The notes under the pieces are model-generated. The model did not search any database. It worked only from the letters and a program-made list of their open reading frames with translations, and was not told where the DNA came from. A stretch of 25,561 bases of DNA from a virus: positions 1-25,561 of the IMG/VR virus record IMGVR_UViG_3300046355_000034; one strand, 5' to 3'. Positions within the stretch are counted from its first letter, which is position 1, and each line of letters begins with the position of its first letter. Of the stretch, positions 7,565-14,507 are shown one piece after another. The translations under genes were made by a program, and so were the position numbers.

Positions 7565-10102
7565 TTATGCAAAGAAACTATCCAAAGAACTCACCTTCTC
7601 ATGGTTCCAGCCAATACAACCCAAAATGATTTTAACTGGATCTAAGTATGCCTTATCAAATTGCATATCATAGTCAATAAAATCATGTATGCCAAATTCT
7701 TTAGGCAGACGAACTGGATATGAAATCACCGTGTCTTTAAAAGGATTAGGCTGTTTCAAGTATGTAAACTTCAACTTCTCACCTTCTTGAATTAACGGGT
7801 ATTGCTTTGTTAATCCTTTCTGTTTCAGATAATGATTATAGAGAATAGCACCCTTAACATGAATTGGTGTGCCTTTCTTATACATCATCACAGAATCAGA
7901 ATATTCTTTAAGACCATTGAGACCACGAGGGAAACTAATTTCTTCTGGCGGTAAAGTCTTAAACTCTTTACGGAATTCTTCGATGAAGTTTTGAACATCA
8001 TCTTCTGTGCCACGAAGCATTAATCTAATAGTTTCTTTCATCTTCTCACGAATAGCACTAGGTGTTGAAGATTTAACCATCTCAAGACCCATTACTTTCA
8101 TTTCAGGTTCGGCATACTGAACGCCTTCATTGTTATATACGTTTAGAATATAACGTTTCTTGGCAGTCCAAATACCTTTATCTGAAAGACCTTCACGTTT
8201 CATTTGCATTTTTTGTTCAAATGCTTTAACGTATTCAGCCAACTCCTGATAACTCGTATCAATGAACGGTTGAATCTTCTGCTCACATATCTTATCCATG
8301 ATTCCGATGGTTTTTGTTGTAGAGTCCAGTTTATCGTAACCAAACTTACTGACAAGCTCTCCAAGGCGTAGATAGATACTGTCAGTATCACTCGCAATAA
8401 CATAGTCAACATTCTTACTTCCTATTAAATTGTTCATAAACCGATTCAATTTATTTTCAATCCAGCGAATTGATAATTGACCAGCTGTAGTGACACCGAG
8501 AGCCTGTCGCAAATCATAGAATCGGAAATATTGTGAACCCATTGCACCGTAAGCTGAGTTTAGAGAAACTTTCTTCGCTAACTGTAGGTTATCGTAACGA
8601 GCAACTCTTTTCTTGATTTCATACTTCTTCGCTGGGTCGCTCTCTTTTTCGTATTCGGCCTTTGCAGCCAACATCTTCTTCTTATAAACTTTTCTATCTT
8701 CATACATTTCCTGCAACATTCTAGGTAAGAAGCCTTGTTGTTCAGTCCGGAAGAATTGTCCATTTGGTGTTAATGTAACGCCTTTTAGACCAGACAAGTC
8801 AACTTCTTTGTTTAACATCTTTTCAACAGAAATACCACGTTGAATAACCTTACGCATTTCATCATCATAGTCAGCAGGTTCTACAATCATTTCGGGTGAA
8901 ATATTATACTGCATCATTAAATGAGGATACAATGAGTTTAAATCAAATGAAGCGACCCAATCATGTCTACCGACTTGTGGGTCTTTCACATAAGCACCCT
9001 CAAATCTATCATCTTTTTGACTGATGATTTTAGGTGGTACAACAATGTTCTTCTCAATCAGGTAAGAATAGATTAGAGAATCCCACATTCTTGTTTGAGC
9101 AAAGATATCTTCATAGTTAGTTTTGGTATCATAAGCTAGAGTTAAACCCAACTCAAACAATTTTAACTTCTCATCAAGGCGTAAAATCAAATCAACGTCT
9201 TTGATGTTATATTCAATAAACTTCTGATAGTTTAAACGATATAGTGCGTGTAAGTTATCATACTCATCATAAGATAGTTTACTCTCACCAATCTCTACGT
9301 TAGCAATATTATCCAACTTATACGATTCTTGTGATTTACCACCTGGCGCATACCATCTGTATAGTTCGATATAGTCCCATGTTGCAACACCCAACATCTC
9401 GTAAGCAATATTCTCACGACCCATCGCCATCACTTTGCGTTGATTGACAATGTTCCAAGGAGATAACTTCTTAGCTTCATCTTCACCCAACAAACGAGTG
9501 GTGCGATTGTAGATATATGGTATATCAAAGAACTTAATGTTCCAGCCAGAAATAATGTCAGGACATTTATCTTGCCATAACTGAAAGAACTTTTTGATTA
9601 GTGTAGTTTCATCTTTACATTGGATATAGATTTCATTACCTTGTTTTTCATAATCACCACAACCAAAGACAATAGTTTCACCACCAACATATTTGATACA
9701 AATAGCTGTGATAGGTTCTTGTGCGATGTAAGGGTCAGGGAAACCATTTTCAGAACCAACCTCAATATCGATTACTGCGGTAGATATTAAGTCTTGGTCC
9801 CACTCAACCATACCTTTATGTTCATCAGCAATAAAGGCATAAGGGAAATTCGAGTTACCATAAATTTTGAAATTACCAACTTCTTCATACCGTTTATTGA
9901 AATCACGGCATTCACGGATGTTTTCAAACTTCATGGGCTCAAGATATTCACCAAGAAGGGATTGGAATTGTGTTGGTTTCTTAGAAGGTAAATACAAAGT
10001 CGGCTCATAAGCAATTTTCATTTTTATCTTACGGCCGTCTTTAATACCACGATAAAGTATGTTATTACCAACACATAAAACATTTGTATAAAACTTAGTC
10101 AT
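7565..10102 (-). CDS. 43: DNA polymerase gp43 (family B)
   Basis: This 845-residue protein is the replicative polymerase with 3'-5' exonuclease. Exo I residues D112 and E114 (AVIDIEVGS) have the same numbers as in T4 gp43. Later exonuclease motifs include GWNIKFFDIPY (186-196) and the YNIKDVDL region (298-305). Polymerase motif A is SFDLNSLYP (385-393), motif B is KKVSLNSAYGAMGS (510-523) and motif C is ASDTDSIYL (570-578). The C-terminal SSLDSFFA resembles the clamp-binding peptide of T4 gp43 and should contact gp45. It is somewhat shorter than T4 gp43 (898 aa). The Shine-Dalgarno is weak (GAAAG). A GIY-YIG gene on the opposite strand lies directly upstream. Confidence 0.98.
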   Translation of the reverse strand: MTKFYTNVLCVGNNILYRGIKDGRKIKMKIAYEPTLYLPSKKPTQFQSLLGEYLEPMKFENIRECRDFNKRYEEVGNFKIYGNSNFPYAFIADEHKGMVEWDQDLISTAVIDIEVGSENGFPDPYIAQEPITAICIKYVGGETIVFGCGDYEKQGNEIYIQCKDETTLIKKFFQLWQDKCPDIISGWNIKFFDIPYIYNRTTRLLGEDEAKKLSPWNIVNQRKVMAMGRENIAYEMLGVATWDYIELYRWYAPGGKSQESYKLDNIANVEIGESKLSYDEYDNLHALYRLNYQKFIEYNIKDVDLILRLDEKLKLFELGLTLAYDTKTNYEDIFAQTRMWDSLIYSYLIEKNIVVPPKIISQKDDRFEGAYVKDPQVGRHDWVASFDLNSLYPHLMMQYNISPEMIVEPADYDDEMRKVIQRGISVEKMLNKEVDLSGLKGVTLTPNGQFFRTEQQGFLPRMLQEMYEDRKVYKKKMLAAKAEYEKESDPAKKYEIKKRVARYDNLQLAKKVSLNSAYGAMGSQYFRFYDLRQALGVTTAGQLSIRWIENKLNRFMNNLIGSKNVDYVIASDTDSIYLRLGELVSKFGYDKLDSTTKTIGIMDKICEQKIQPFIDTSYQELAEYVKAFEQKMQMKREGLSDKGIWTAKKRYILNVYNNEGVQYAEPEMKVMGLEMVKSSTPSAIREKMKETIRLMLRGTEDDVQNFIEEFRKEFKTLPPEEISFPRGLNGLKEYSDSVMMYKKGTPIHVKGAILYNHYLKQKGLTKQYPLIQEGEKLKFTYLKQPNPFKDTVISYPVRLPKEFGIHDFIDYDMQFDKAYLDPVKIILGCIGWNHEKVSSLDSFFA

Positions 10103-10117
10103 TCAATCTTTCATAAT

Positions 10118-10125
10118 TATAAATA
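10118..10125 (+). promoter_or_regulatory. T4-type late promoter box TATAAATA
   Basis: An exact T4 late consensus lies 68 bases before the start of the GIY-YIG gene, just ahead of the shared hairpin leader. A transcript starting a few bases downstream would contain nearly the whole leader. The second endonuclease has the related ACTAAATA in the same place. Confidence 0.6.
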
Positions 10126-10128
10126 GGT

Positions 10129-10181
10129 GTAGGTCACGGGACGGCAATCCCCACCTACTCTAATGATAAAAAAGGAATCAT
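10129..10181 (+). promoter_or_regulatory. two-hairpin leader of the first GIY-YIG gene
   Basis: Hairpin 1 pairs GTAGGT (10129-10134) with ACCTAC (10153-10158) and inside it GGGA (10138-10141) with TCCC (10148-10151), loop CGGCAA. Hairpin 2 pairs ATGAT (10163-10167) with ATCAT (10177-10181) and shows the ribosome site AAGGA in its loop, followed by the ATG at 10186. The leader at 16916 has the same layout with different bases in the inner stem and in hairpin 2, so the pairing rather than the sequence is kept. Confidence 0.65.
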
Positions 10182-10185
10182 CAGC

Positions 10186-10677
10186 ATGAATATTTATTAC
10201 ATCTATCAACACCGAAGAAACGATACCGGTGAAATCTTTTATGTAGGTAAAGGCAAACATAAGCGTTGTTTTGAAACTACAAATAGAAATCCACATTGGC
10301 AAAATATCACTAATAAAACAGATTATTCAATAGAACTATTATACGAGAATTTAACAGAGGATGTGGCAAACCTTGTTGAGATTGGTTTGATTACCAAATA
10401 TAAACATGAAGGTGTAAATCTCTGTAACATTACTATTGGTGGTGAAGGCTCATCAGGACATAAACATTCTATTCAATCTAGGAAAGTTATGTCTGAAAAG
10501 AAATTGGGTAAAAAACTTACTGATGAACATAAACAAAAAATAGGACAATCACAAATAGGTAAAGTGATTACTGAAGAACAAAAAAAGAAAATAAGTCAAA
10601 CCCTAAAAGGAAGAAAGCTCTCTGAAGAACATAAGAGAGCTATCCGTTTAGGAATGAAAGCTAAACTTAAATCTTAG
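10186..10677 (+). CDS. free-standing GIY-YIG homing endonuclease with NUMOD3-like repeats
   Basis: The 163-residue protein opens with a GIY-YIG nuclease domain: YYIYQHRR (YIY for GIY) and EIFYVGKGKHKRCF (YVG for YIG, with the following Lys/Arg). A conserved Glu (VEIGLI) and N-L-C-N-I-T-I-G-G-E-G-S complete the domain, about residues 1-95. The C-terminal half consists of NUMOD3-type DNA-binding repeats: KKLTDEHKQKIGQ, KVITEEQKKKISQ and RKLSEEHKRAIRL. Such enzymes cut a related genome lacking the insertion and spread by repair. It is one of two plus-strand genes, sits between the 98-aa gene and 43, and its last 11 bases overlap the 98-aa gene tail to tail. Start chosen by AAGGA 9 bases upstream. 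Confidence 0.92.
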   Translation: MNIYYIYQHRRNDTGEIFYVGKGKHKRCFETTNRNPHWQNITNKTDYSIELLYENLTEDVANLVEIGLITKYKHEGVNLCNITIGGEGSSGHKHSIQSRKVMSEKKLGKKLTDEHKQKIGQSQIGKVITEEQKKKISQTLKGRKLSEEHKRAIRLGMKAKLKS

Positions 10678-10963
10678 GTATTGAACTGGCAATTTCAATA
10701 CCACTGCCGAATAAACGATTGTATTCGTTTTCTAGTTCTCTAACTGGTGTATTGATTGTTAGAATATCCGATTTATTGAATGAAATACCATTCTTAAATT
10801 CTTCGGTATACTCCAAGAATGGAACAAAACCCATCATGGGTTGACCATTCTGTGGTTGAACTACCACTTGAACGGTTTGTTTTGCATTAACTGTATCACC
10901 TTGTTCGGTAACTTCAGCCATGATGGTTTGATTTGTTTTAAATGTAATTAATTTTATTGTCAT
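10667..10963 (-). CDS. conserved small phage protein upstream of 43
   Basis: The 98-residue protein reads MTIKLITFKTNQTIMAEV, then QVVVQPQ, VPFLEYTEEF and ISFNKSDILTINTPVRELENEYNRLFGSGIEI. I recall close relatives next to gene 43 in cyanophage-type T4-like genomes, annotated as hypothetical. The pattern of short beta strands (a TNQTI turn, then VQVVVQP, then FNKSDILTINTP) would suit a small Sm/SH3-like barrel; this is inference. Its ATG overlaps the stop of the 74-aa gene (ATGA). It would be co-transcribed with 43 if the endonuclease had not been inserted between them. Confidence 0.85.
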   Translation of the reverse strand: MTIKLITFKTNQTIMAEVTEQGDTVNAKQTVQVVVQPQNGQPMMGFVPFLEYTEEFKNGISFNKSDILTINTPVRELENEYNRLFGSGIEIASSIPKI

Positions 10964-11184
10964 AATTTTACCTTATAAGAAGCATCAACAACACCGATTG
11001 TTATCCACTTTTTAGGGAACAACATCTCACGGCCTTGAAAATCCTTCATGTCATAATTAGGGTCATCAACCAACCCAACAATTTCTACCTGATTATCAAA
11101 CTCACGTAGAAACAAATCATACTTAACTGCACGTGGCAATTTAAGTTCTTCTGCAATTTGTTTAGCTAATCTAAACGTATTCAT
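10960..11184 (-). CDS. small phage protein, 74 aa, unknown function
   Basis: The start at 11184 (MNTFRLAKQIAEELKLPRAV) is chosen because TAGGAG lies 5 bases upstream; two in-frame ATGs further upstream lack a ribosome site and overlap the MazG-like gene. The N-terminal part looks helical, the middle acidic (VGLVDDPNYDMKDFQGRE), and the end beta-like (WITIGVVDASYKVKL). I do not recognise the family. It is coupled by ATGA to the 98-aa gene and lies 7 bases after the MazG-like gene. Confidence 0.75.
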   Translation of the reverse strand: MNTFRLAKQIAEELKLPRAVKYDLFLREFDNQVEIVGLVDDPNYDMKDFQGREMLFPKKWITIGVVDASYKVKL

Positions 11185-11191
11185 ATAACTC

Positions 11192-11542
11192 CTAAACATA
11201 ACCGTCAAGTTCTGGTGGTTTCCAACCTTCCGGTTTTAATACCTTACCATCTTCACGTTTATGAACTTTACCAGTTGCGGTATCAATTTTCGCAAGATTG
11301 GAACGAGCAACTTCATTCCATGCGGCATCAACTTTGTATCCTTTCATGTGAGCATAACCTAAGATAACCCAAATCATGTCCATGCAAGCATCTAGTTGTT
11401 CTACTTCATCATTCTCCCTACGAGCAACACAAAACTCCTCAAATTCTTCTTTGATTAGTTTAGCATACAACTCTGCGTTTTCTGGAGATTTTTCTTGGTC
11501 ACAAGCCTTTAGAAAGACTAGTACATCCAACGTCATACTCAT
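11192..11542 (-). CDS. MazG-like nucleotide pyrophosphohydrolase
   Basis: The 116-residue protein has the all-alpha NTP pyrophosphatase pattern: KLIKEEFEEFCVAR (about 28-41) with the EExxE metal motif, and LDACMDMIWVILGYAHMKG (about 49-67) with the second acidic motif. The C-terminal KVHKREDGKVLKPEGWKPPEL is typical of the phage and bacterial short form. Such enzymes hydrolyse (d)NTPs to monophosphates, in phages possibly to clean the nucleotide pool or alter alarmone levels. AAGGAA lies just upstream of the ATG. The tRNA-Met gene ends 14 bases before the start, so tRNA and mRNA are probably cut from one transcript. Confidence 0.85.
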   Translation of the reverse strand: MSMTLDVLVFLKACDQEKSPENAELYAKLIKEEFEEFCVARRENDEVEQLDACMDMIWVILGYAHMKGYKVDAAWNEVARSNLAKIDTATGKVHKREDGKVLKPEGWKPPELDGYV

Positions 11543-11555
11543 AATATTCCTTTGT

Positions 11556-11632
11556 TGGTTGCGGGAGAAGGATTCGAACCAACGACCTATGGATTATGAG
11601 TCCATCGCTCTACCAGACTGAGCTATCCCGCT
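11556..11632 (-). tRNA. tRNA-Met (CAT)
   Basis: On the minus strand the gene starts AGCGGGATAGCTCAG and ends in an encoded CCA at 11556-11558. The D-arm is GCTC/GAGC. The anticodon arm is ATGGA-CTCATAA-TCCAT, giving anticodon CAT. The T-loop is the standard TTCGAAT. Two oddities: the acceptor has an A1-A72 mismatch, and the T-stem (GTTGG/CCTTC) has two internal U-U mismatches. The 1-72 mismatch is a feature of bacterial initiator tRNA, but the anticodon stem lacks the three G-C pairs of an initiator. An isoleucine tRNA with modified C34 cannot be excluded. Confidence 0.9.
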
Positions 11633-11634
11633 AT

Positions 11635-11681
11635 AAAAAGAACCGAAACGTGATTGGTTAATTACGCCTCAGAGGTTTCGG
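11635..11681 (-). terminator. terminator or attenuator hairpin just before tRNA-Met
   Basis: CCGAAAC and GTTTCGG form a 7-bp stem around a 25-base loop containing a small CCTC-TGA-GG hairpin, followed on the minus strand by TTCTTTTTAT directly against the tRNA 5' end. A promoter lies about 15 bases upstream of the stem, so the signal would end a transcript of about 50-60 bases or attenuate tRNA expression. Confidence 0.5.
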
Positions 11682-11691
11682 CCGTGTTATA

Positions 11692-11721
11692 ATTATATAG
11701 TAAATAACCACTGTTTGTCAA
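11692..11721 (-). promoter_or_regulatory. sigma70-type promoter TTGACA-18-TATAAT
   Basis: The minus strand has a perfect -35 TTGACA (11716-11721) and a perfect -10 TATAAT (11692-11697), 18 bases apart, downstream of the rubredoxin stop. It points at the hairpin and tRNA-Met. The -35 sits inside an inverted repeat. Confidence 0.7.
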
Positions 11722-11729
11722 TGGTTATT
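11703..11729. repeat. inverted repeat overlapping the -35 box
   Basis: AATAACCACTG (11703-11713) and CAATGGTTATT (11719-11729) are complementary at 10 of 11 positions with a 5-base spacer. The repeat follows the rubredoxin stop by 13 bases. It could be an operator or the end hairpin of the rubrerythrin mRNA. Confidence 0.6.
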
Positions 11730-11742
11730 CTCCATTACTACC

Positions 11743-11871
11743 TTACTCAATTACTAATTCGTAATCTTCTTTTGATACACCACATTCAGGGCAACCTACT
11801 GAATCTGGTAATGAATCATAATCTTCTTCTGATAAAATGTGGCCACAAACCACGCAACGATAATATCTCAT
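11743..11871 (-). CDS. rubredoxin-like iron protein, 42 aa
   Basis: The frame encodes 42 residues with two C-x-x-C-G knuckles: RCVVCGH (C6, C9) and CPECGVSKEDYE (C27, C30), the four-cysteine iron site of rubredoxin. The SLPDSVGCPECGVSKEDYE part is very close to rubredoxin's LPDDWVCPxCGVxKDxFE. It is shorter than free rubredoxins (about 52 aa), about the size of the C-terminal domain of rubrerythrin. Its ATG overlaps the stop of the rubrerythrin-domain gene (TAATG), so the two are translated together and probably act as an electron-transfer pair. Predicted cytoplasmic. Confidence 0.88.
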   Translation of the reverse strand: MRYYRCVVCGHILSEEDYDSLPDSVGCPECGVSKEDYELVIE

Positions 11872-12329
11872 TATACTCCCTCCAAAACTTGTTTATAGGC
11901 ATTAGCGTGTTTCTCTTCCACTTTCTTCAAAGCAGCAAACCGTTTCTCTGCTTTAGCAAGAACGGCAGCAAACTGCTCAGCGTGTTCTTTTGATTCAGCA
12001 ATTTGTTCATCAATTTCTTCAATGATACCTGCAGCCAACAAGTTGCCTTCTCTCTCAGCATCAGCTCGCATAATTGGATACATATGCGTAAACTCATGTG
12101 TTTCACCATCGATTGCCGCTTGTAAAGATTCTTTGACTGATGGTTTACCAATCAATAACTCAAGATGCCCCCATGCGTGTAGAATCTCTTGGTCTGCCGT
12201 GTGTTCAAAATGTTTAGCAACATCTTCGTAACCTTCTTCACGAGCCAACTTGGCAAAATAACGATACTTGATGTGTGCCATGCTTTCACCAGCCAATGCA
12301 CTTTCAAGGTTCTTAATTGTGATACTCAT
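11871..12329 (-). CDS. rubrerythrin-type diiron protein
   Basis: This 152-residue protein is the ferritin-like four-helix domain of rubrerythrin, a peroxide reductase of anaerobes and microaerophiles. Metal-ligand positions are E15 (LAGESMAHIKY), E48 and H51 (DQEILHAW), and E76 and E79 (GETHEFTHMYP). The last helix reads IAESKEHAEQF: H116 is present, but three residues before it, where the second ExxH needs Glu, there is a serine (E112 is four residues before). The diiron site may therefore be altered. Unlike classical rubrerythrin, the rubredoxin domain is a separate overlapping gene. The ATG has TAGGAG 7 bases upstream. Confidence 0.92.
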   Translation of the reverse strand: MSITIKNLESALAGESMAHIKYRYFAKLAREEGYEDVAKHFEHTADQEILHAWGHLELLIGKPSVKESLQAAIDGETHEFTHMYPIMRADAEREGNLLAAGIIEEIDEQIAESKEHAEQFAAVLAKAEKRFAALKKVEEKHANAYKQVLEGV

Positions 12330-12376
12330 ATAATCTCCTAGTTAATAGTAATAATCTAATAGTATTACTTATTCAT

Positions 12377-12405
12377 AGTTTATCACTATTTCACTTATTT
12401 GTCTA
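12377..12405 (-). promoter_or_regulatory. possible promoter of the rubrerythrin gene
   Basis: TAGACA (12400-12405) and TAAACT (12377-12382) are 17 bases apart on the minus strand in the 86-base gap after cd. Both boxes deviate from consensus, so this is tentative. Confidence 0.35.
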
Positions 12406-12415
12406 ATGATATTTT

Positions 12416-12859
12416 TCAATCGATGTTATCAATTTTTTCTATATCAACTCCACACTTACCTAAAAAATCCAACCCACTTGTATCACGGTAAGTATTACGA
12501 TAGTATACCTTTTTTATACCAGCAGTAAAGATTTGTTTAGCACAATGTATACAAGGTGCATGAGTAAGGAACATTTCTGAACCTTCACCAGCTTCGGTAC
12601 TTCGTGCTAACTTAGCAATAGCATTTGCCTCAGCATGAATCACCTCATCTTTGGTTCTAGTTACTTGGCCACCATCTTCATGCTGTTCAATAACTTCTTC
12701 ACACTCATTAGTCCAACCGGCAGGCATACCATTGTAACCCAAAGATATAACTCTATCTTCTTTTACAATGATAGCGCCTACTTGTAAACGCTTAGCTGAA
12801 GATTGTTTTGCAACCGTTTCAGCAATTGACATATACATCGGTATGAACTTAGGTTTCAT
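12416..12859 (-). CDS. cd: dCMP deaminase
   Basis: The 147-residue protein belongs to the zinc deoxycytidylate deaminase family, which converts dCMP to dUMP for dTMP synthesis. The zinc and catalytic motifs are VIHAEANAI (H75, catalytic E77) and APCIHCAKQI (C103, C106). The N-terminal GYNGMPAGW segment is typical of dCMP deaminases. It is shorter than T4 gpcd (193 aa) and lacks the extra T4 N-terminal zinc insert. The ATG overlaps the stop of the 55-aa gene (TAATG). Confidence 0.95.
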   Translation of the reverse strand: MKPKFIPMYMSIAETVAKQSSAKRLQVGAIIVKEDRVISLGYNGMPAGWTNECEEVIEQHEDGGQVTRTKDEVIHAEANAIAKLARSTEAGEGSEMFLTHAPCIHCAKQIFTAGIKKVYYRNTYRDTSGLDFLGKCGVDIEKIDNID

Positions 12860-13026
12860 TATTCACCTTTTGTTTTTGCTGGTTTCGCCAACTTAGCCTT
12901 GGCAAAAGCAACCTCAGCATCAATCATCTGATGTTTGAAATCAACAGCTTCTTGACCGAACTTGGTAGCAAGAACACGTTTAGTTGACTTACTCAAGTTA
13001 AATGTTCCATTAGTTTTAGGTTTCAT
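12859..13026 (-). CDS. small basic phage protein, 55 aa, unknown function
   Basis: The frame reads MKPKTNGTFNLSKSTKRVLATKFGQEAV and ends KLAKPAKTKGE. It is strongly basic, with a helical middle (DFKHQMIDAEVAFAKAKLA). The start overlaps the phosphoesterase stop (TGATG), and the stop overlaps the cd start (TAATG); this double coupling supports a real gene. The charge suggests nucleic-acid contact, which is inference. No family is recognised. Confidence 0.75.
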   Translation of the reverse strand: MKPKTNGTFNLSKSTKRVLATKFGQEAVDFKHQMIDAEVAFAKAKLAKPAKTKGE

Positions 13027-13958
13027 CATATCTCCATAAATTTTAATTCAAATAAATCTGCTTGTCTTTCGTGGCCATGATAACCACGAGGATTACAGAC
13101 AACTCTGGTACTACCAATCATATAATCAAATGGGTCATGTGTGTGACCGTGAACCCATAACTTAATTTGTGGTCTATCTAAAATGAACTCAGACAAATCA
13201 CTACTGTATGCACCGTTCATCAATGTATCTTCTTTGTATCGAGGATGTGTTGATGCTTTACTTGGTGAATGGTGGCCAACCACAACATACTTCTGTGGAT
13301 TTGCAAACATACCAGTTACAATTTTGATATAGTCGACCATCTTTTTGTGATACTCAACCGTATCTTCTGGATGAAGTTTACTAGGTTCTTCTTTGGTCTT
13401 TTCACCAATTTTGTTATAGTATCCATTCTCATCAATTTTATACATTCCACCATTACGACCATCAGGTGTGTAATCAGGATTCAATTCATACAATGGAACT
13501 TTTTTCTGTATCATACGGTGACTATTTTCTGTTACATGATAGTCACTCATTCTACTACGCATATGAAACAAAGTCAAAGCATCTTCTTTGTTCATATCAG
13601 TCCACAAAGTACCACCAATAAATGTTACATCACCCAATGTAAAGGCTTCAGTATCTAAGATAACCAAATTAGGTAAATAACTCAACATTCTTTTCAAATG
13701 TGATACTGTATATTTAAAGTCACCATGATAGTGTTCATGGTTACCAACCACATAGATTACATGAGGAAATTGAAAGCAACATCTTTTGAAGAAATCGTGG
13801 AGTCTCCGTGATTTTTCAGCAAATGCAGCTCCGTCTTCCATCAAATTATGGGCAACACAAATATCACCAGCTAAAAGTAATACGTCAGCACCATCAGTAT
13901 TTTTCAATAAGATGTCGGCAAATTCTAAATGGAGGTCAGACGCTAAAGCAATTTTCAT
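13026..13958 (-). CDS. calcineurin-like metallophosphoesterase
   Basis: The 310-residue protein has all the metal-binding motifs of the family: D8 and H10 in ASDLHLEF, GDI (31-33), GNHEH (72-76), VVGHHSP in the C-terminal half and HGHTHDP near the end. An extra region of about 40 residues (TPDGRNGGMYKIDENGYYN and following) separates the halves. Substrates range from phosphoproteins to nucleotides and RNA ends, so the target is open. It is the first gene of the phosphoesterase/55-aa/cd unit. The ATG has no obvious Shine-Dalgarno; TATAAT-like DNA lies 5' of it. Confidence 0.93.
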   Translation of the reverse strand: MKIALASDLHLEFADILLKNTDGADVLLLAGDICVAHNLMEDGAAFAEKSRRLHDFFKRCCFQFPHVIYVVGNHEHYHGDFKYTVSHLKRMLSYLPNLVILDTEAFTLGDVTFIGGTLWTDMNKEDALTLFHMRSRMSDYHVTENSHRMIQKKVPLYELNPDYTPDGRNGGMYKIDENGYYNKIGEKTKEEPSKLHPEDTVEYHKKMVDYIKIVTGMFANPQKYVVVGHHSPSKASTHPRYKEDTLMNGAYSSDLSEFILDRPQIKLWVHGHTHDPFDYMIGSTRVVCNPRGYHGHERQADLFELKFMEI

Positions 13959-13983
13959 AATATAACTATTATATCATAGTTAA

Positions 13984-14010
13984 GGTGTGGATGCGGCAAA
14001 CATCCACACC
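13984..14010 (-). terminator. hairpin between hsp20 and the phosphoesterase
   Basis: GGTGTGGATG and CATCCACACC form a perfect 10-bp stem with a 7-base loop, 7 bases after the hsp20 stop. The following minus-strand bases are TTAACTATG, not a real T-tract, so it may terminate weakly or protect the hsp20 mRNA 3' end. Confidence 0.6.
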
Positions 14011-14017
14011 ATTGAGG

Positions 14018-14476
14018 TTACTCAGTCAAGAGTTGTTTCTTGCCCGCTTTGGTGATTGGAATCTTCTTAGGTTTCTTTTCTTCAGGAATAATATTCTGTA
14101 AAAATAATCTAAGAATACCATTTTCTAAAACAGCATCATCAATTTCAATTGTATCAGCTAATTGAATTGTTTTATGAAAAGAACGGGTCGCAATACCACG
14201 ATGTAAATATTCAAAATCTGGATCCAGTTCTTCTGCTTTATCACCACGAATGTGTAGAACATTCTTTTCAAGTTCAATAGAAATATCTTTATCATCGAAA
14301 CCAGCTACTGCCAATTCTACAAGATAAGTTTCTTGACCTGTTTTAATAATATTATGATGGGGATATGTTGATTTTTCTGCAACCATATTTTCAAATACAT
14401 CGAACATACGGTCAAAACCAACGGCTTGTTGTGCAATACGGTTTAAATCATTTGCAACAAATTTATGAAATGTCAT
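14018..14476 (-). CDS. hsp20: Hsp20/IbpA-type small heat shock protein
   Basis: The 152-residue protein carries an alpha-crystallin domain: PHHNIIKTGQETYLVELAVAG, then DISIELEKNVLHIRGDK, FEYLHRGIATRSFHKTIQL and the ENGILRLFLQ strand. A helical N-terminus with RMFDVFENM is as in IbpA. It is an ATP-independent holdase found in many aquatic T4-like phages, perhaps aiding capsid assembly; I infer that role. The start at 14476 (MTFHKF) is chosen because AGGAG lies 7 bases upstream; a GTG start further up has none. The 5' side is the structured non-coding stretch. Confidence 0.94.
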   Translation of the reverse strand: MTFHKFVANDLNRIAQQAVGFDRMFDVFENMVAEKSTYPHHNIIKTGQETYLVELAVAGFDDKDISIELEKNVLHIRGDKAEELDPDFEYLHRGIATRSFHKTIQLADTIEIDDAVLENGILRLFLQNIIPEEKKPKKIPITKAGKKQLLTE

Positions 14477-14507
14477 GTTAAATCTCCTATTAAGCGAGTT
14501 AAATTTT

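Noticed and set aside
10129-10158. Hairpin read on the minus strand as a gene 43 operator or terminator
   Set aside because: The same structure recurs with the plus-strand endonuclease gene upstream of 44, including the ribosome-site hairpin, so it belongs to the endonuclease unit; a secondary effect on 43 is not excluded.
13269-13658. A 129-residue open frame on the plus strand
   Set aside because: It lies wholly inside the phosphoesterase gene, has low-complexity hydrophobic content and no ribosome site.
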